A model generated the notes under the pieces. That model made no database searches, was not told the origin of the DNA, and saw nothing but the letters and a program-made list of their open reading frames with translations. The translations under genes were made by a program, and so were the position numbers. Below, piece by piece: positions 8,615 through 15,691 of a stretch of 64,000 nt of DNA. Positions within the stretch are counted from its first letter, which is position 1. Each line of letters begins with the position of its first letter. The stretch is taken from NCBI RefSeq assembly GCF_026241165.1, contig NZ_JAPFQN010000011.1, positions 62,001 through 126,000 on the forward strand, given 5' to 3'. Source of the DNA: Mangrovivirga halotolerans (GTDB taxonomy: Bacteria > Bacteroidota > Bacteroidia > Cytophagales > Cyclobacteriaceae).

Positions 8615-8806
8615 TTTAGAGAAGGGGTATCATTTCGTGCAGCAGATGAATTGTGGGCATCATTTCAGGAAAAAGTAAAATCTTATATTGAGGATAGAGG
8701 AGGGGTAGCCTCCATCAATCCCCCAAACACTGAAAGGGTTAACTGGGATTATATAGAACAATATTTAAATGGCGATAGGCCACTTAGTGAATTAGATTGT
8801 AAATAA
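8615..8806 (+). pseudogene. Orphan C-terminal cassette 2, diverged and truncated
   Basis: Open frame of 63 codons plus stop, without a start codon. Its product aligns with the lipoprotein C-terminus: SFRAADELWASFQ matches AFEGGEELWGTLQ, GGVASINPPNTERV matches GGVSTKLSTTVERI, and YLNGDRPLSELDCK matches VLNGDKSVDELKCN. It is much more diverged than cassette 1. It ends one base before the ATG of the next membrane gene, keeping the cassette-then-membrane-protein order seen twice upstream. Confidence 0.7.
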
Positions 8807-8807
8807 T

Positions 8808-9260
8808 ATGAAGTACCTGGTTTATATATTAATTTTTCCGTTTATTATTTTAATTGAAAGAATAATAAAAGAAGTAATTGGAATTATTGGCGTTGAAGAA
8901 CTTTCTCATGCGTATCAACTTTCGAATCAGACAGGATCAAATTTTTGGTTTTTACTAATAGGTGATTTCTTTACAATTTTATTCGTAGATGGAATTGCCT
9001 ACCTTATTGCCATATCAGTTTGTTGGCTCTATGCGAAATTTTTAAAGAAACCAAGCGTATTTTCAATCTTCATAATCATTTTTATAGTAGTTGCTTATTT
9101 AATTCAATTCAAAACCTATATTTATGAAGAATCAATCGATTGGTTAAAAATTGCTCCATTCACCCTGATTTATTCTGTTCCTATTGGATATTTATTATCA
9201 CGATGGTACATGGTTTTAAATAAAAACGAAGCACAGCGATTTAAATCAAATAATAATTAA
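8808..9260 (+). CDS. Small membrane protein, candidate immunity protein 3
   Basis: A 150-residue polytopic membrane protein with hydrophobic segments near 3-22, 44-75, 82-105 and 115-137. It shows no obvious sequence similarity to the 129-residue pair, yet holds the same position: its ATG follows the stop of orphan cassette 2 by one base. Shared position with unrelated sequence is expected of immunity proteins paired to different toxin tips. Function is inferred from position only; it could be an unrelated membrane protein. Confidence 0.7.
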   Translation: MKYLVYILIFPFIILIERIIKEVIGIIGVEELSHAYQLSNQTGSNFWFLLIGDFFTILFVDGIAYLIAISVCWLYAKFLKKPSVFSIFIIIFIVVAYLIQFKTYIYEESIDWLKIAPFTLIYSVPIGYLLSRWYMVLNKNEAQRFKSNNN

Positions 9261-9271
9261 ATTATTAAAAA

Positions 9272-9301
9272 TCAGGAGAAAGGCATTACCGATTCTCCTG
9301 A
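9272..9301 (+). terminator. Hairpin after candidate immunity gene 3
   Basis: Arms TCAGGAGAA (9272-9280) and TTCTCCTGA (9293-9301), 11 bases after the stop codon. The following T-tract is weak. Confidence 0.6.
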
Positions 9302-9557
9302 ATAAGTTTTAACAACTTGACCAGAGCAGTTTAACCTTATATCATAAACGGTTATAAATAGGTTATTTGTAAAATTGGCGCAAGGTTTTTCTTTGAAATA
9401 TGGAGTTTTGCTTAAGCCTAACTTTTGATAAAAAGCAGGATTGTATTTCTGTTATTATCTGAATTTATATCGCTGACATGCGAAATCTCGTCAGTAAAAA
9501 TTTTATAGATTAATGGATTAACAGGATGATTATTAAATATTTTTTTATTGTAGAATA
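9302..9557. other. AT-rich spacer at the right edge of the island
   Basis: No gene, RNA or known motif is recognised between the hairpin and the second REP-like repeat. Confidence 0.5.
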
Positions 9558-9623
9558 TCCAAGTCACAGACTCTGTATTTCATACAAAAGTTTGAAGTTG
9601 TCCTGCCGAACACTCCAAACAGC
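9558..9623 (+). repeat. REP-like repeat, copy B
   Basis: Second copy of the element at 8545 in the same orientation, about 1 kb away. It shares GTCACAGACTCTG, GTTGTCCTGC and GAACACTCCAAACAGC. The left arm of the larger hairpin reads GTTTGAAG here, so one stem pair is lost. It carries one extra base in the middle. Confidence 0.6.
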
Positions 9624-9647
9624 TTGGTTAGTCATGAAATTAAATTA

Positions 9648-9896
9648 TTAATTTAATTCATTTTTAAAACTGGTGATTCTTTTCAAATATGCTGCTCTTC
9701 TATCTATAGAGTTTACAGTGAAATCGATCAATTCTATGTCAGCTTCTAAATTTTCAATTCTTTCCCTAAGTATGCTTTCATGATTTTCTGTAATTAAGGG
9801 AATAAGAGAATTTATGTAATCATGAAACTCATCGGGAGATAAAACTCCGCTCTCAAACTCTATAATACGAGTATGTAATTCAGGTTTATAATTCAC
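9648..9896 (-). CDS. Small hypothetical protein, helical
   Basis: An 82-residue soluble protein, mostly charged and predicted helical, with a coiled-coil-like stretch around ESILRERIENLEADIEL. I do not recognise the family. It lies alone between the toxin island and the SemiSWEET gene. A small soluble accessory protein of the island is possible, but nothing in the sequence proves it. It could be a chance frame, though its composition is protein-like. Confidence 0.5.
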   Translation of the reverse strand: MNYKPELHTRIIEFESGVLSPDEFHDYINSLIPLITENHESILRERIENLEADIELIDFTVNSIDRRAAYLKRITSFKNELN

Positions 9897-9980
9897 TTTA
9901 CTTTACTTCAGAAAAAATCATCCCCCTCTTAGTGCAAATATTTGGTATACTAAGAAATAAAGTAATGATTAATCGCTAAT

Positions 9981-10238
9981 CTATTTGTAAATCACCTTAA
10001 AGAACAATAGAATTCCTGCCAAAACCAGCGTTGCACCATTTGCCAGAATAACAGGAAGATCAGCAATCAATATTCCGTAGATCAGCCAAAGTAAAACACC
10101 GGTAAAAAACACCAGAAACATCGTTAGTGACAGATCGCGTGCGCTTTTGGATCTCCAGGTCTTGATTACCTGAGGTAAAAAAGCAATGGTCGTACAACAA
10201 CCTGCCACTATCCCGATAATTTCCTGCCAGTCTATCAT
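9981..10238 (-). CDS. SemiSWEET sugar transporter (MtN3/PQ-loop family)
   Basis: An 85-residue inner membrane protein with three hydrophobic helices and the PQ motif FLPQVIKTWRS near residues 20-30. Bacterial SemiSWEETs are three-helix half-transporters that dimerise into a sugar facilitator; length and layout match. The substrate cannot be read from sequence. Its ATG overlaps the stop of the upstream nucleotidase gene by four bases, so the two genes form a translationally coupled pair. Confidence 0.85.
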   Translation of the reverse strand: MIDWQEIIGIVAGCCTTIAFLPQVIKTWRSKSARDLSLTMFLVFFTGVLLWLIYGILIADLPVILANGATLVLAGILLFFKVIYK

Positions 10239-10789
10239 GCCTGCATTGAATGTGATAACGAAGAATTCAGCAATTCTTCAAATTCAGTCCAGGCATGTAT
10301 TCTTTTATACCTGGTTTCTTTCGCATTGTGAAGCGAATGAAATAAGATTCCTTCTCCCCTGAATCCATCAAAATTATGTGCGTGATCATCGATCAGATAA
10401 TCAGCAATCACAATTGACTTATCACCACACATCACCATGTTTCTCCAGCCAATATATGGAAAATGCTTATTCAGCCATTTAACTTTTTCTTCCATACTAT
10501 GTGGCAACTGAGTTGCGGCAGTCACAATAAAAACCTCATGATCTCTGTGGAGTTTTTCTATGGTTTCCTGCGCTCCTTCAATAAGAGGAAGATTCTCAAA
10601 GAAACCCTTTTGCTTCATATAATTAAGAATCTCCTGTTTATGTTCAGGATCTACATAATCTTCCAGGTGCCAGCCCTCCATATCAGTCCGGTCGATCTCA
10701 ATATTAAAATCATTTTGATATCTATCGATCAGAGCTTCAAGCGTGTCAGCCATCACCTCATCCATATCTATTGCAATACGTTTTTTCAT
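10235..10789 (-). CDS. 5'(3')-deoxyribonucleotidase-like HAD phosphatase
   Basis: HAD-superfamily phosphatase of 184 residues resembling the NT5C family, which removes phosphate from deoxynucleotides. The nucleophile motif is IDMDEV with D8 and D10; a second motif FIVTAA lies near residue 88, and the acidic end of the site is around DYLIDDH. I start it at the internal ATG at 10789 because MKKRIAIDMDEV is the conserved beginning and AAGGAA lies just before it; a start at 10822 would add 11 residues. It overlaps the SemiSWEET gene. Exact substrate uncertain. Confidence 0.85.
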   Translation of the reverse strand: MKKRIAIDMDEVMADTLEALIDRYQNDFNIEIDRTDMEGWHLEDYVDPEHKQEILNYMKQKGFFENLPLIEGAQETIEKLHRDHEVFIVTAATQLPHSMEEKVKWLNKHFPYIGWRNMVMCGDKSIVIADYLIDDHAHNFDGFRGEGILFHSLHNAKETRYKRIHAWTEFEELLNSSLSHSMQA

Positions 10790-10865
10790 AACATTTCCTT
10801 TCTTAACAACTGCACCGCCCATCTAAATTTGAAGCATCTGCAAAAAATGAACAGCAAATAAAGTT

Positions 10866-10893
10866 AAAACACAACAATGCTGCAATGTGTTTT
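10866..10893. promoter_or_regulatory. Inverted repeat upstream of the nucleotidase gene
   Basis: AAAACACA (10866-10873) and TGTGTTTT (10886-10893) form a perfect 8-base dyad about 75 bases upstream of the minus-strand start. It may be an operator or a hairpin; no family is assigned. Confidence 0.3.
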
Positions 10894-11019
10894 ATCAATT
10901 CAGCGAACTAAAGTATGATTTATTCAATTTTTGATAATAAATATATAAGTAAATTAGATTTCAGATGATATTTTGACTCAAACAGTGAAACAATAACCCC
11001 ATTAGTCCGTTTTGCTCAT

Positions 11020-11157
11020 AAAAAAAGGCTCTCAGAATTTCTCTAAGAGCCTACTGCCAAAACCGTAATGAATTTGAATATTGTCAGTCTAAAAAATAAT
11101 ATCAAAAAATCAACTGCATGTAAAAAAATAACGTCTAAAAAATTTTCAAATTCATTA
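11020..11157 (-). ncRNA. Candidate small structured RNA ending in an intrinsic terminator
   Basis: On the minus strand a 13-base perfect inverted repeat (11145-11157 with 11066-11078, TAATGAATTTGAA on the plus strand) encloses about 66 bases. It is followed by a hairpin GGCTCT/AGAGCC (11027-11051) and seven T (11026-11020). No open frame ends here, so the terminator has no protein gene to serve. A small RNA is one explanation. No clear TAnnTTTG box was found for it, and the type (for example 6S-like) is unknown. Confidence 0.3.
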
Positions 11158-11411
11158 GTATATACCGGCAAAGAAAAAAAGGAAACCCCCCGAAAGCAAT
11201 TTTTTTTTAATTTTTTTATAAGTTCTATTAATAATCGATGAATAATGAGCTTTTTAACTTGTTTTTTGCTGTAAAAAAATTTTTATTTTTTTCTGTATTA
11301 TATCAATAACTGCCTTTGCCCTCAGGTTTTACTAGTCATAATGGTTACCGCAAAAGATTATCAGAGTTCATAGTTTTTGAAAGTATTTTTAAAATAATTT
11401 CAACCAAACCC
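11158..11411. other. AT-rich intergenic stretch
   Basis: Contains long A and T runs and one C6 run near 11186. I see no gene in either strand. Confidence 0.5.
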
Positions 11412-11442
11412 TTGTACAGTTAAAATCTACTCCATACATTTG
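11412..11442 (+). promoter_or_regulatory. Promoter of the sulfur/methionine operon
   Basis: TTGT at 11412, exactly 19 bases, then TACATTTG at 11435-11442. This is an excellent match to the Bacteroidota -33/-7 promoter. The transcript would start a few bases later, about 20 bases before the SAM riboswitch. Confidence 0.75.
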
Positions 11443-11466
11443 TAGCAAATCAATTCTAAATAATTG

Positions 11467-11569
11467 ATTTATAAAGAAGAGTGGAGGGAACAGGCCCGGT
11501 GAAACTCTAGCAACCTATTAAACAAATAAATAAGGTGCTAATTCCTGCCCGATGTTGGGAAATATAAAT
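11467..11569 (+). ncRNA. SAM-I (S-box) riboswitch
   Basis: The aptamer core is clear: GTGGAGGGA-C-GGCCC-style sequence (here GTGGAGGGAACAGGCCCGG), then TGAAAC, GCAACC, later AAGGTGCTAATTCC and GATGTTGGGAAA. Helix P1 closes with ATTTATA (11467-11473) and TATAAAT (11563-11569). It binds S-adenosylmethionine and represses Met/Cys genes when SAM is high (family knowledge). P1 ends nine bases before the ATG of a leader peptide and no terminator lies in between, so it may control translation of that leader or act together with it. Confidence 0.93.
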
Positions 11570-11578
11570 GCAATTAAA

Positions 11579-11698
11579 ATGAAAGCACTTACAAACATCT
11601 TCAGAGTTTCACAATCAAAGTCTACTAAAGACTTTAATCCTATTCTTTTTGCTTATCCTGCTATTTGTTGTTACAGGGTAATGTGTTGTTGTTGCTGA
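11579..11698 (+). CDS. Cys-rich leader peptide 1 of the sulfur operon
   Basis: A 39-codon frame starting nine bases after the SAM riboswitch. It opens MKALTNIFRVSQSKSTKDF and ends AICCYRVMCCCC, with six cysteine codons in its last ten (11666-11695) before TGA. Such runs of one codon in a leader make translation sensitive to the charged tRNA, here cysteinyl-tRNA (known logic of attenuation). The ICC-x-R-x-M pattern is shared with the second leader at 13362, so the two are related. About 105 bases, including a 10-bp hairpin (11736-11763), separate it from the ferredoxin gene. Confidence 0.75.
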   Translation: MKALTNIFRVSQSKSTKDFNPILFAYPAICCYRVMCCCC

Positions 11699-11735
11699 TC
11701 TGACAACTTTTAACAACACTTACTGATTAAAAAAA

Positions 11736-11763
11736 TTGCGGCAGATCAATAATTCTACCGTAA
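11736..11763 (+). promoter_or_regulatory. Hairpin between leader 1 and ferredoxin gene
   Basis: TTGCGGCAGA pairs with TCTACCGTAA (one mismatch, one G-U) around an eight-base loop. A T-rich stretch follows only about ten bases later, so it is not a classic terminator; it may be part of a switch. Confidence 0.4.
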
Positions 11764-11802
11764 CATTCAAATTATTTTTTTCATTTACTAACAACACAAT
11801 CA

Positions 11803-12153
11803 ATGGCAATTTATATAACCGAAGAATGTATTAACTGCGGAGCTTGCGAACCGGAATGTCCGAACACTGCTATTTATGAAGGTGGGGTACCCTGGACATG
11901 GGGTGGCGGCACAAGTCTTGATGAAGTAGAATTAGAAGACGGCACCTCTGTTTCAGCAACTGAAGAACAAGAACCTGTTTCGGATGAATTTTACTATATC
12001 GTACCGGCGAAATGTACAGAATGCACCGGTTTTCATGAAGAACCTCAATGTGCAGCCGTCTGTCCGGTAGATTGCTGCGTACCAGATCCTGATTACGAAG
12101 AAACACAGGAAGAATTAGAACAAAAAAAGGAATGGCTTCATCAGGAAGCATAA
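11803..12153 (+). CDS. 2[4Fe-4S] ferredoxin
   Basis: A 116-residue low-potential electron carrier. The first cluster motif uses C9, C12, C15 and C19 ([11 protein letters not shown]); the second lies around residues 68-89 ([15 protein letters not shown]). A long insert between the motifs and an acidic, Gln/Glu-rich tail are typical of the Bacteroidota version. First structural gene after the SAM riboswitch and leader, 12 bases before metZ. It probably supplies electrons to the sulfite reductase downstream (inference from operon). Confidence 0.9.
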   Translation: MAIYITEECINCGACEPECPNTAIYEGGVPWTWGGGTSLDEVELEDGTSVSATEEQEPVSDEFYYIVPAKCTECTGFHEEPQCAAVCPVDCCVPDPDYEETQEELEQKKEWLHQEA

Positions 12154-12165
12154 TTAATAATTGAT

Positions 12166-13365
12166 ATGGCAGATTTTAAACATTTTGAAACGAAAGCAGT
12201 CAGGACCAGGTATCCTCAGACGGAATTTAACGAGCATTCCAGTCCGTTGTTTCTGACTTCTTCATTTACATTTGATGATGCTGAGCATGCCCGGGCTTTA
12301 TTTCAAAACGAGGTAGAAGGAAATATCTACAGTCGCTTCAGCAATCCGAATGTATCTGAATTTGTAGATAAGCTATGTGCTCTTGAAGGCACTGAAGATG
12401 GTTTTGCTACTGCAACAGGTATGTCTGCCATGTTTACGAGTATGGCTGCTTTATTACGCACAGGCGATCATGTAATAGCCAGCAGAGCAGTTTTTGGTTC
12501 TACCCATCAGTTATTTACACAAATCTTTCCTAGATGGGGTGTTGAAATAACTTATGTGGATATCAACGCCCCGGCTGAAGAATGGGAAAAAGCTGTTAAA
12601 CCAAACACTAAACTGGTTTTTGCAGAAACCCCGTCAAATCCCGGGCTTGACATTATAGATCTTGAATGGTTAGGTGGCTTTGCTAAAGACCATGATTTGA
12701 TCCTTAACATTGACAATTGCTTTGCCACTCCTTACTTGCAAAATCCGGCAAAATTCGGCGCTCATATAGTTACTCATTCAGCCACAAAATTCATTGACGG
12801 TCAGGGAAGAGTGCTCGGAGGGGCCATACTTGGATCCAAAGAATTGATCGAGGAAGTCCGTTTCTTTTCAAGACAGACCGGTCCCGTGATATCACCATTT
12901 AATGCATGGATTTTATCAAAAAGCCTCGAAACACTTCCTGTCAGAATGGACAGACATTGCAACAATGCCTTAGAACTTGCGAATTATTTTCTCGATCACG
13001 AAGATGTAAACAAAGTAAAATATCCGTTTCTACCTTCTCACCCTCAATTTGAAGTAGCAAAAAAACAGATGAGACTCGGGGGCGGGTTAATAACATTTGA
13101 AGTGAAAGGAGGCGTTGAAAGGGGTGCTGAATTTTTAAATAATCTAAAAATGTGCTCGCTCTCTGCAAATCTAGGCGATACACGAACTATCGTAACACAT
13201 CCGGCAAGCACTACTCACAGCAAGCTTTCTGAGGAAGAAAGAAATGCTGTAGGAATTACTCCCGGACTGGTAAGAGTATCAGTAGGACTTGAAAATATTA
13301 ATGATATAGTTGAAGACCTGGAGCAGGCGCTTCGTGCTAGCAGAAAAACCTCTGAAACAGTATGA
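12166..13365 (+). CDS. metZ: O-succinylhomoserine sulfhydrylase (Cys/Met PLP enzyme)
   Basis: PLP-dependent gamma-replacement enzyme of 399 residues that makes homocysteine from an activated homoserine and sulfide. The PLP lysine is K208 in SATKFIDGQGR; the substrate-binding SVGLEN motif is near the C-terminus. It best fits MetZ, although O-acetylhomoserine use (MetY-like) or cystathionine gamma-synthase cannot be excluded. Its TGA overlaps the ATG of the second Cys leader peptide (ATGA at 13362-13365), so translation of metZ should feed ribosomes into that leader. Confidence 0.88.
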   Translation: MADFKHFETKAVRTRYPQTEFNEHSSPLFLTSSFTFDDAEHARALFQNEVEGNIYSRFSNPNVSEFVDKLCALEGTEDGFATATGMSAMFTSMAALLRTGDHVIASRAVFGSTHQLFTQIFPRWGVEITYVDINAPAEEWEKAVKPNTKLVFAETPSNPGLDIIDLEWLGGFAKDHDLILNIDNCFATPYLQNPAKFGAHIVTHSATKFIDGQGRVLGGAILGSKELIEEVRFFSRQTGPVISPFNAWILSKSLETLPVRMDRHCNNALELANYFLDHEDVNKVKYPFLPSHPQFEVAKKQMRLGGGLITFEVKGGVERGAEFLNNLKMCSLSANLGDTRTIVTHPASTTHSKLSEEERNAVGITPGLVRVSVGLENINDIVEDLEQALRASRKTSETV

Positions 13366-13448
13366 AAAACTTTTTATCCATACCGATGAATATTTGTTGT
13401 TGTCACAGGTACATGTATACATGTATTAAGATACCCTATTGTCCGTAG
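13362..13448 (+). CDS. Cys-rich leader peptide 2, before sulfite reductase
   Basis: A 28-codon frame whose ATG overlaps the metZ stop by four bases. It carries NICCCHRYMYTC in the middle and another Cys near the end (YCP, then TAG). Three successive Cys codons lie at 13395-13403. Just after them a 16-base perfect palindrome (TACATGTATACATGTA, 13410-13425) and an ATACC/GGTAT pair can fold, and 26 bases after the stop a strong terminator begins. This layout is classic transcription attenuation by ribosome stalling at Cys codons. An internal ATG at 13386 is an alternative start. It shares the ICC(C)-x-R-x-M pattern with leader 1. Confidence 0.75.
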   Translation: MKNFLSIPMNICCCHRYMYTCIKIPYCP

Positions 13449-13473
13449 GTATAGCCAATCTATATTCATTTGG

Positions 13474-13516
13474 AAAGCCCCCGCGGATAATATATCAAAT
13501 CCCGGGGGCTTTTTTT
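13474..13516 (+). terminator. Attenuator-type terminator before sulfite reductase
   Basis: Arms AAAGCCCCCG (13474-13483) and CGGGGGCTTT (13503-13512), extended inward by GGAT/ATCC, with seven T (13510-13516). It lies inside the operon, 26 bases after the Cys leader stop and 24 bases before the reductase ATG, so it must be conditionally read through. Confidence 0.9.
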
Positions 13517-13540
13517 ATTGACCTTTAATAATGCAAAATC

Positions 13541-15691
13541 ATGTCAAGTTTATCTAAAAAAGACTTAATTAGCCCTGAAGCTCAGGAAGATATAAAAGAA
13601 TTAAAAACAAAGATCGAACTTTTTAAAGAGGGAAAGATAGATGAAGAACGCTTCAAAGCTTTTCGTCTTGCCAGAGGAGTTTATGGCCAGCGACAGCAAG
13701 GCGTGCAAATGTTCAGAACTAAAATTCCTTACGGAAAACTGACTGCTGATCAACTTTCTGTTCTGGCTGACCTGTCAGATCAATTCAGCACAGGCAACCT
13801 GCATCTGACAACAAGGCAAAACATTCAATTGCACTATGTAAACCTTGATGATTCTCCTCAACTCTGGGAAGAACTGGAAGCAGCAGGAATTACTGGAAGA
13901 GAAGCCTGTGGCAACACATTGAGAAATATTACAGCTTCACCTTCTGCAGGTATAGATCCTCAAGAACCCTTTGATGTAAGTCCTTATGTGCAGGCGGTAT
14001 TTGAGTATTTCCTCAGATATCCGGTAAACCAGGAAATGGGCAGAAAGATCAAGATCGCTTTTTCTTCAAGTGATAAAGATAATGCATATGGTTTTATCCA
14101 TGATTTCGGATTTATACCTAAAATTAAATTGATCGATGGTAAAGAAGTCAGAGGTTTTCGCGTGCTTATCGGTGGTGGTCTGGGGGCTCAGCCATTTACC
14201 GCACAGGAAGCTTTTGATTTTCTTCCATCAGATCAACTCATCCCATTTATCGAATCCGGGTTGCGTGTCTTTGACCGCTATGGTGAAAGAGAAAAGCGAT
14301 TTAAAGCCCGTATGAAATACCTCATTGAACCTAAACGCGGACTGGGGCTGGATACTTTCCTTGAACTGGCAGAGAAGGAACGCACTGCTCTCCCCTTCCC
14401 AGTTTATACCATCAATCCGGATCAGAAAGAAATTCCTGCACTCCCAAAATTTAACCGGGAAAAATTATCCAGAGAATTTGACAGGATAAAATTTGAAAAA
14501 TGGAGAGAAATAAATGTTTTTGAGCAAAAACAAAAAGGCTTTTATGCTGCACAAGTAAGAGTTCCTAAGGGAGACATCCACTCTGATACTGCACGAAAGC
14601 TGTCAGGAATTGTAAAAAAATATGCGGCTGATGATATCCGGATCACTATCAACCAGGGACTTCTCCTTAAGTTTATCCCGTCCTTACATCTTCCTCATTT
14701 ATTTGCGGAACTAGATGAACTTGGACTAGCAGAACCTGGGTTTGACAGCTTTGCTGATATTACCTCATGCCCGGGTACTGATACCTGTAATCTTGCTGTG
14801 ACCAACAGTACCGGATTAACTGTTGAGCTGGAAAAACTTATATCAAACGATTATCCAGAGCTTGTAGGCAATAAAGATCTTCATATTAAGATCAGTGGCT
14901 GCATGAATAGTTGCGGGCAACATATGATTGCTGATATTGGATTCCATGGCAGCTCGATCAGAAATGGTGACAAAGTTTTACCAGCTATGCAAATCGTGCT
15001 CGGTGGTGGACTTGATGAAAATGGTAATGGTCTGATCGCTGAAAAAGTGATCAAACTGCCCACTAAACGAATACCCAGGGCTTTAAAAACAATAATTGAT
15101 GATTTCCAGGCCTTCAAAAGTGGTGGAGAAGAAAAGTTTCACAGTTATTTTAAGCGTCAAGGTAAACGGTACTTTTACGATATCTTAAAGCCTTTGGCTG
15201 ATACAAGTGCCATCTTGCCGGAAGAATACCTGGACTGGGGTGCCGATAGTGAATTTATTCCTGAGATCGGTACTGGTGAATGTGCCGGTGTAAGTCTTGA
15301 TGTTATCGGAACCATAATAAAGGATGCCGGTGAAAAGCTCGAGAAATCTAACAAAGAGCTTTACCAGGATCGTTACGCACACTCAATTTACTTTGCTTAC
15401 AGCAGCATGATCATTGCAGCTAAGGCTGTTCTGCTATCCCTGGACATATCCTGCAATACACATGCTGGCATTATCAGTGACTTCCAAAAGCATTTGGTAG
15501 ATGAGAATAAAATAGCCTGGTCTGATTTTAAAACCAGCGTGTTGGAAATTAACAAAAATAATCCATCGGCTGATTTTGCCTCAAAATATAATTCTGAAGC
15601 CTCAGAGTTCTTTAAAAAGATCAATGATTTCAGAGCTAATCAAATATCAAACTTTGACAAAGTAGTTGTCAGCGAACATTATAAAGCATGA
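13541..15691 (+). CDS. Ferredoxin-type sulfite reductase with C-terminal HEPN domain
   Basis: Reduces sulfite to sulfide with siroheme and a [4Fe-4S] cluster. The 716 residues comprise two ferredoxin-like/siroheme halves to about 570 and an extra domain beyond about 600. Cluster and siroheme ligands are C410 and C416 (SCPGTDTC) and C454 and C458 (GCMNSCG). Substrate-arginine regions such as TTRQNIQLH are present. The helical tail around YAHSIYFAYSSMIIAAKAV resembles a HEPN domain, which standard assimilatory reductases lack. Nitrite reductase is the alternative reading, but cysH, cobA and metZ around it point to sulfur. It overlaps cobA by four bases. Confidence 0.88.
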   Translation: MSSLSKKDLISPEAQEDIKELKTKIELFKEGKIDEERFKAFRLARGVYGQRQQGVQMFRTKIPYGKLTADQLSVLADLSDQFSTGNLHLTTRQNIQLHYVNLDDSPQLWEELEAAGITGREACGNTLRNITASPSAGIDPQEPFDVSPYVQAVFEYFLRYPVNQEMGRKIKIAFSSSDKDNAYGFIHDFGFIPKIKLIDGKEVRGFRVLIGGGLGAQPFTAQEAFDFLPSDQLIPFIESGLRVFDRYGEREKRFKARMKYLIEPKRGLGLDTFLELAEKERTALPFPVYTINPDQKEIPALPKFNREKLSREFDRIKFEKWREINVFEQKQKGFYAAQVRVPKGDIHSDTARKLSGIVKKYAADDIRITINQGLLLKFIPSLHLPHLFAELDELGLAEPGFDSFADITSCPGTDTCNLAVTNSTGLTVELEKLISNDYPELVGNKDLHIKISGCMNSCGQHMIADIGFHGSSIRNGDKVLPAMQIVLGGGLDENGNGLIAEKVIKLPTKRIPRALKTIIDDFQAFKSGGEEKFHSYFKRQGKRYFYDILKPLADTSAILPEEYLDWGADSEFIPEIGTGECAGVSLDVIGTIIKDAGEKLEKSNKELYQDRYAHSIYFAYSSMIIAAKAVLLSLDISCNTHAGIISDFQKHLVDENKIAWSDFKTSVLEINKNNPSADFASKYNSEASEFFKKINDFRANQISNFDKVVVSEHYKA

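Noticed and set aside
8387-9647. Insertion sequence in the island
   Set aside because: No transposase frame and no terminal inverted repeats with target duplication were seen; only short REP-like repeats.
11736-11781. Hairpin before the ferredoxin gene as an intrinsic terminator
   Set aside because: The T-rich stretch begins about ten bases after the stem, too far for a standard terminator. Kept only as an unclassified hairpin.
13410-13425. The palindrome TACATGTATACATGTA as a protein operator
   Set aside because: It lies within a translated leader inside an operon, so an RNA role in attenuation is simpler; operator use is not excluded.
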